NCBI GenBank assembly: GCA_039795715.1
Contig: JBDKLD010000044.1
Location: 1 to 6,478 of the forward strand
DNA length: 6,478 nucleotides
Direction: 5' to 3'
From: JAGOSA01 sp039795715
GTDB taxonomy: Bacteria > Patescibacteriota > Minisyncoccia > Phycocordibacterales > UBA9973
Every line of letters begins with the position of its first letter. Within the stretch, counting starts at the first letter, position 1. Both the position numbers and the translations under genes were made by a program. Below, in pieces: positions 5,872-6,478 of this stretch. The notes beneath the pieces are model-generated. The model worked only from the letters and a program-made list of their open reading frames with translations. It made no database searches and was not told where the DNA came from.

Positions 5872-6294
5872 ATGGCACGCATCAGTCAACTAGTTAAAAA
5901 CCCTCGCAAGAAGCAAACGCGCAAAACGCGTTCTGTTGCGCTTGCCCGCGGTTTCAATACTATCAAGAACAAGCCAGTCTTTTACCCGTCTCCATTCAAG
6001 CGTGGTGTTTGTACGAAAGTGACTACAACGACTCCAAAAAAGCCTAACTCAGCTCTCCGTAAGATCGCCCGTGTTCGTCTCACCAACGGTATGGAAGTCA
6101 CTGCATACATCCCAGGTGAAGGTCACAACCTCCAAGAGCACTCTGTCGTTGTTCTCCGTGGCGGTCGCGTCAAGGACCTCATCGGTGTTCGTTATCACAT
6201 TGTTCGTGGCGTGCTCGATGCAACAGGCGTAGAGAAACGTCGCCAGTCTCGTTCTATGTATGGTGCAAAGCGACCAAAGGCTCCAAAAGCATAA
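5872..6294 (+). CDS. rpsL: 30S ribosomal protein S12
   Basis: This 140-residue protein is S12 of the small-subunit decoding centre. Diagnostic blocks are KRGVCTKVTTTTPKKPNSAL (43-62), VRLTNGMEVTAYIPGEGHN (68-86), LQEHSVVVLRGGRVKDL (87-103) and GVRYHIVRG (105-113), ending YGAKRPKAPKA. K56 and K57 match the streptomycin-determining lysine pair (E. coli K42/K43). Two departures are seen. The protein is about 16 residues longer than E. coli S12, mostly through an insert at about 24-42 (ARGFNTIKNKPVFYPSPF) before KRGVC. Also, the near-universal KDLPGVRY is KDLIGVRY, with I104 in place of E. coli P90. D102 matches the aspartate that is beta-methylthiolated in some bacteria. It is followed after 42 bases by rpsG, the standard str-operon order. 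Confidence 0.97.
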   Translation: MARISQLVKNPRKKQTRKTRSVALARGFNTIKNKPVFYPSPFKRGVCTKVTTTTPKKPNSALRKIARVRLTNGMEVTAYIPGEGHNLQEHSVVVLRGGRVKDLIGVRYHIVRGVLDATGVEKRRQSRSMYGAKRPKAPKA

Positions 6295-6336
6295 CAATCT
6301 GAAGTAATCATTAATTTTTTCTAAAATCCTAAAAAT

Positions 6337-6478
6337 ATGCGACGCAAAGTCAAAAACCGAAATATAGCAGCACCGGACATCATGTTTCAAAATGCCCGTC
6401 TTGGAAAGTTTATCAACTGCATCATGTGGGATGGCAAGAAGGAAACTGCTCGCAAGGTAGTTTATTCTGCTCTTGATG
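6337..6478 (+). CDS. rpsG: 30S ribosomal protein S7, 3' partial
   Basis: ATG 6337 opens a frame that runs off the right edge after 47 codons. The sequence MRRKVKNRNIAAPDIMFQNA, then RLGKFINCIMWDGKKETARK, matches the S7 N-terminus (RR..., xxPDPxYxSxLVxKFINxIMxDGKKxxAxKIxYxA). S7 nucleates folding of the 16S rRNA 3' domain and lines the exit site. The N-terminus starts MRRK rather than the common MPRRG. It lies 42 bases after rpsL, consistent with a shared transcript. No Shine-Dalgarno is visible; the preceding bases are A/T-rich. Confidence 0.93.
   Translation, partial: MRRKVKNRNIAAPDIMFQNARLGKFINCIMWDGKKETARKVVYSALD

Noticed and set aside
6049..6390. A 113-codon minus-strand open frame opposite rpsL
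   Set aside because: It is a shadow of rpsL; the plus-strand S12 motifs are unambiguous.

Overview
The window looks like a compact, moderately AT-rich chromosome segment of a Candidate Phyla Radiation bacterium (Patescibacteria, probably Parcubacteria-like). This is inference from several clues. Genes are short and tightly packed. No recognisable Shine-Dalgarno sequence precedes any of the seven start codons. S12 carries an N-terminal insertion. A kelch-type surface protein ends in a KNH-like domain, and a ComEC-like metallo-beta-lactamase stands alone. Eight stop codons are visible (seven TAA, one TAG) and no real gene has an internal TGA, so there is no sign of the UGA-to-glycine code used by some relatives.

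Layout. 2-1651 (+) is the 3' part of a large kelch-repeat beta-propeller protein whose reading frame is open to the left edge, so its start lies outside. 1694-3574 (+) is a two-gene glycolytic operon, tpiA then pgk, with zero spacing and its own promoter just upstream. 3615-3865 is a self-contained transcription unit: a near-consensus sigma70 promoter, a 46-residue single-span membrane peptide and a strong intrinsic terminator. 3901-4794 (+) is an exported or membrane-anchored ComEC-like metallo-beta-lactamase-fold protein. It converges on rpmB (L28, minus strand, 4873-5118). Between them lies a long stem-loop with a very GC-rich core that contains both stop codons. rpmB and a site-2-protease-type M50 membrane peptidase (5152-5823, +) diverge from a 33-base gap with overlapping, nearly symmetric -10 elements. 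The right end is the start of a ribosomal str-type operon: rpsL (5872-6294) and the first 47 codons of rpsG (6337 onward).

How the genes relate. tpiA-pgk supplies lower glycolysis, and the ribosomal genes are housekeeping. The kelch protein and the metallo-beta-lactamase protein probably act at the cell surface, and the M50 protease acts in the membrane. I see no mobile element, CRISPR array, tRNA or rRNA. No clearly new multi-gene system is visible. The most interesting items are the small membrane peptide unit, the divergent promoter palindrome, the convergent GC-rich hairpin, apparent leaderless starts, and substitutions at normally conserved positions of Pgk and S12.
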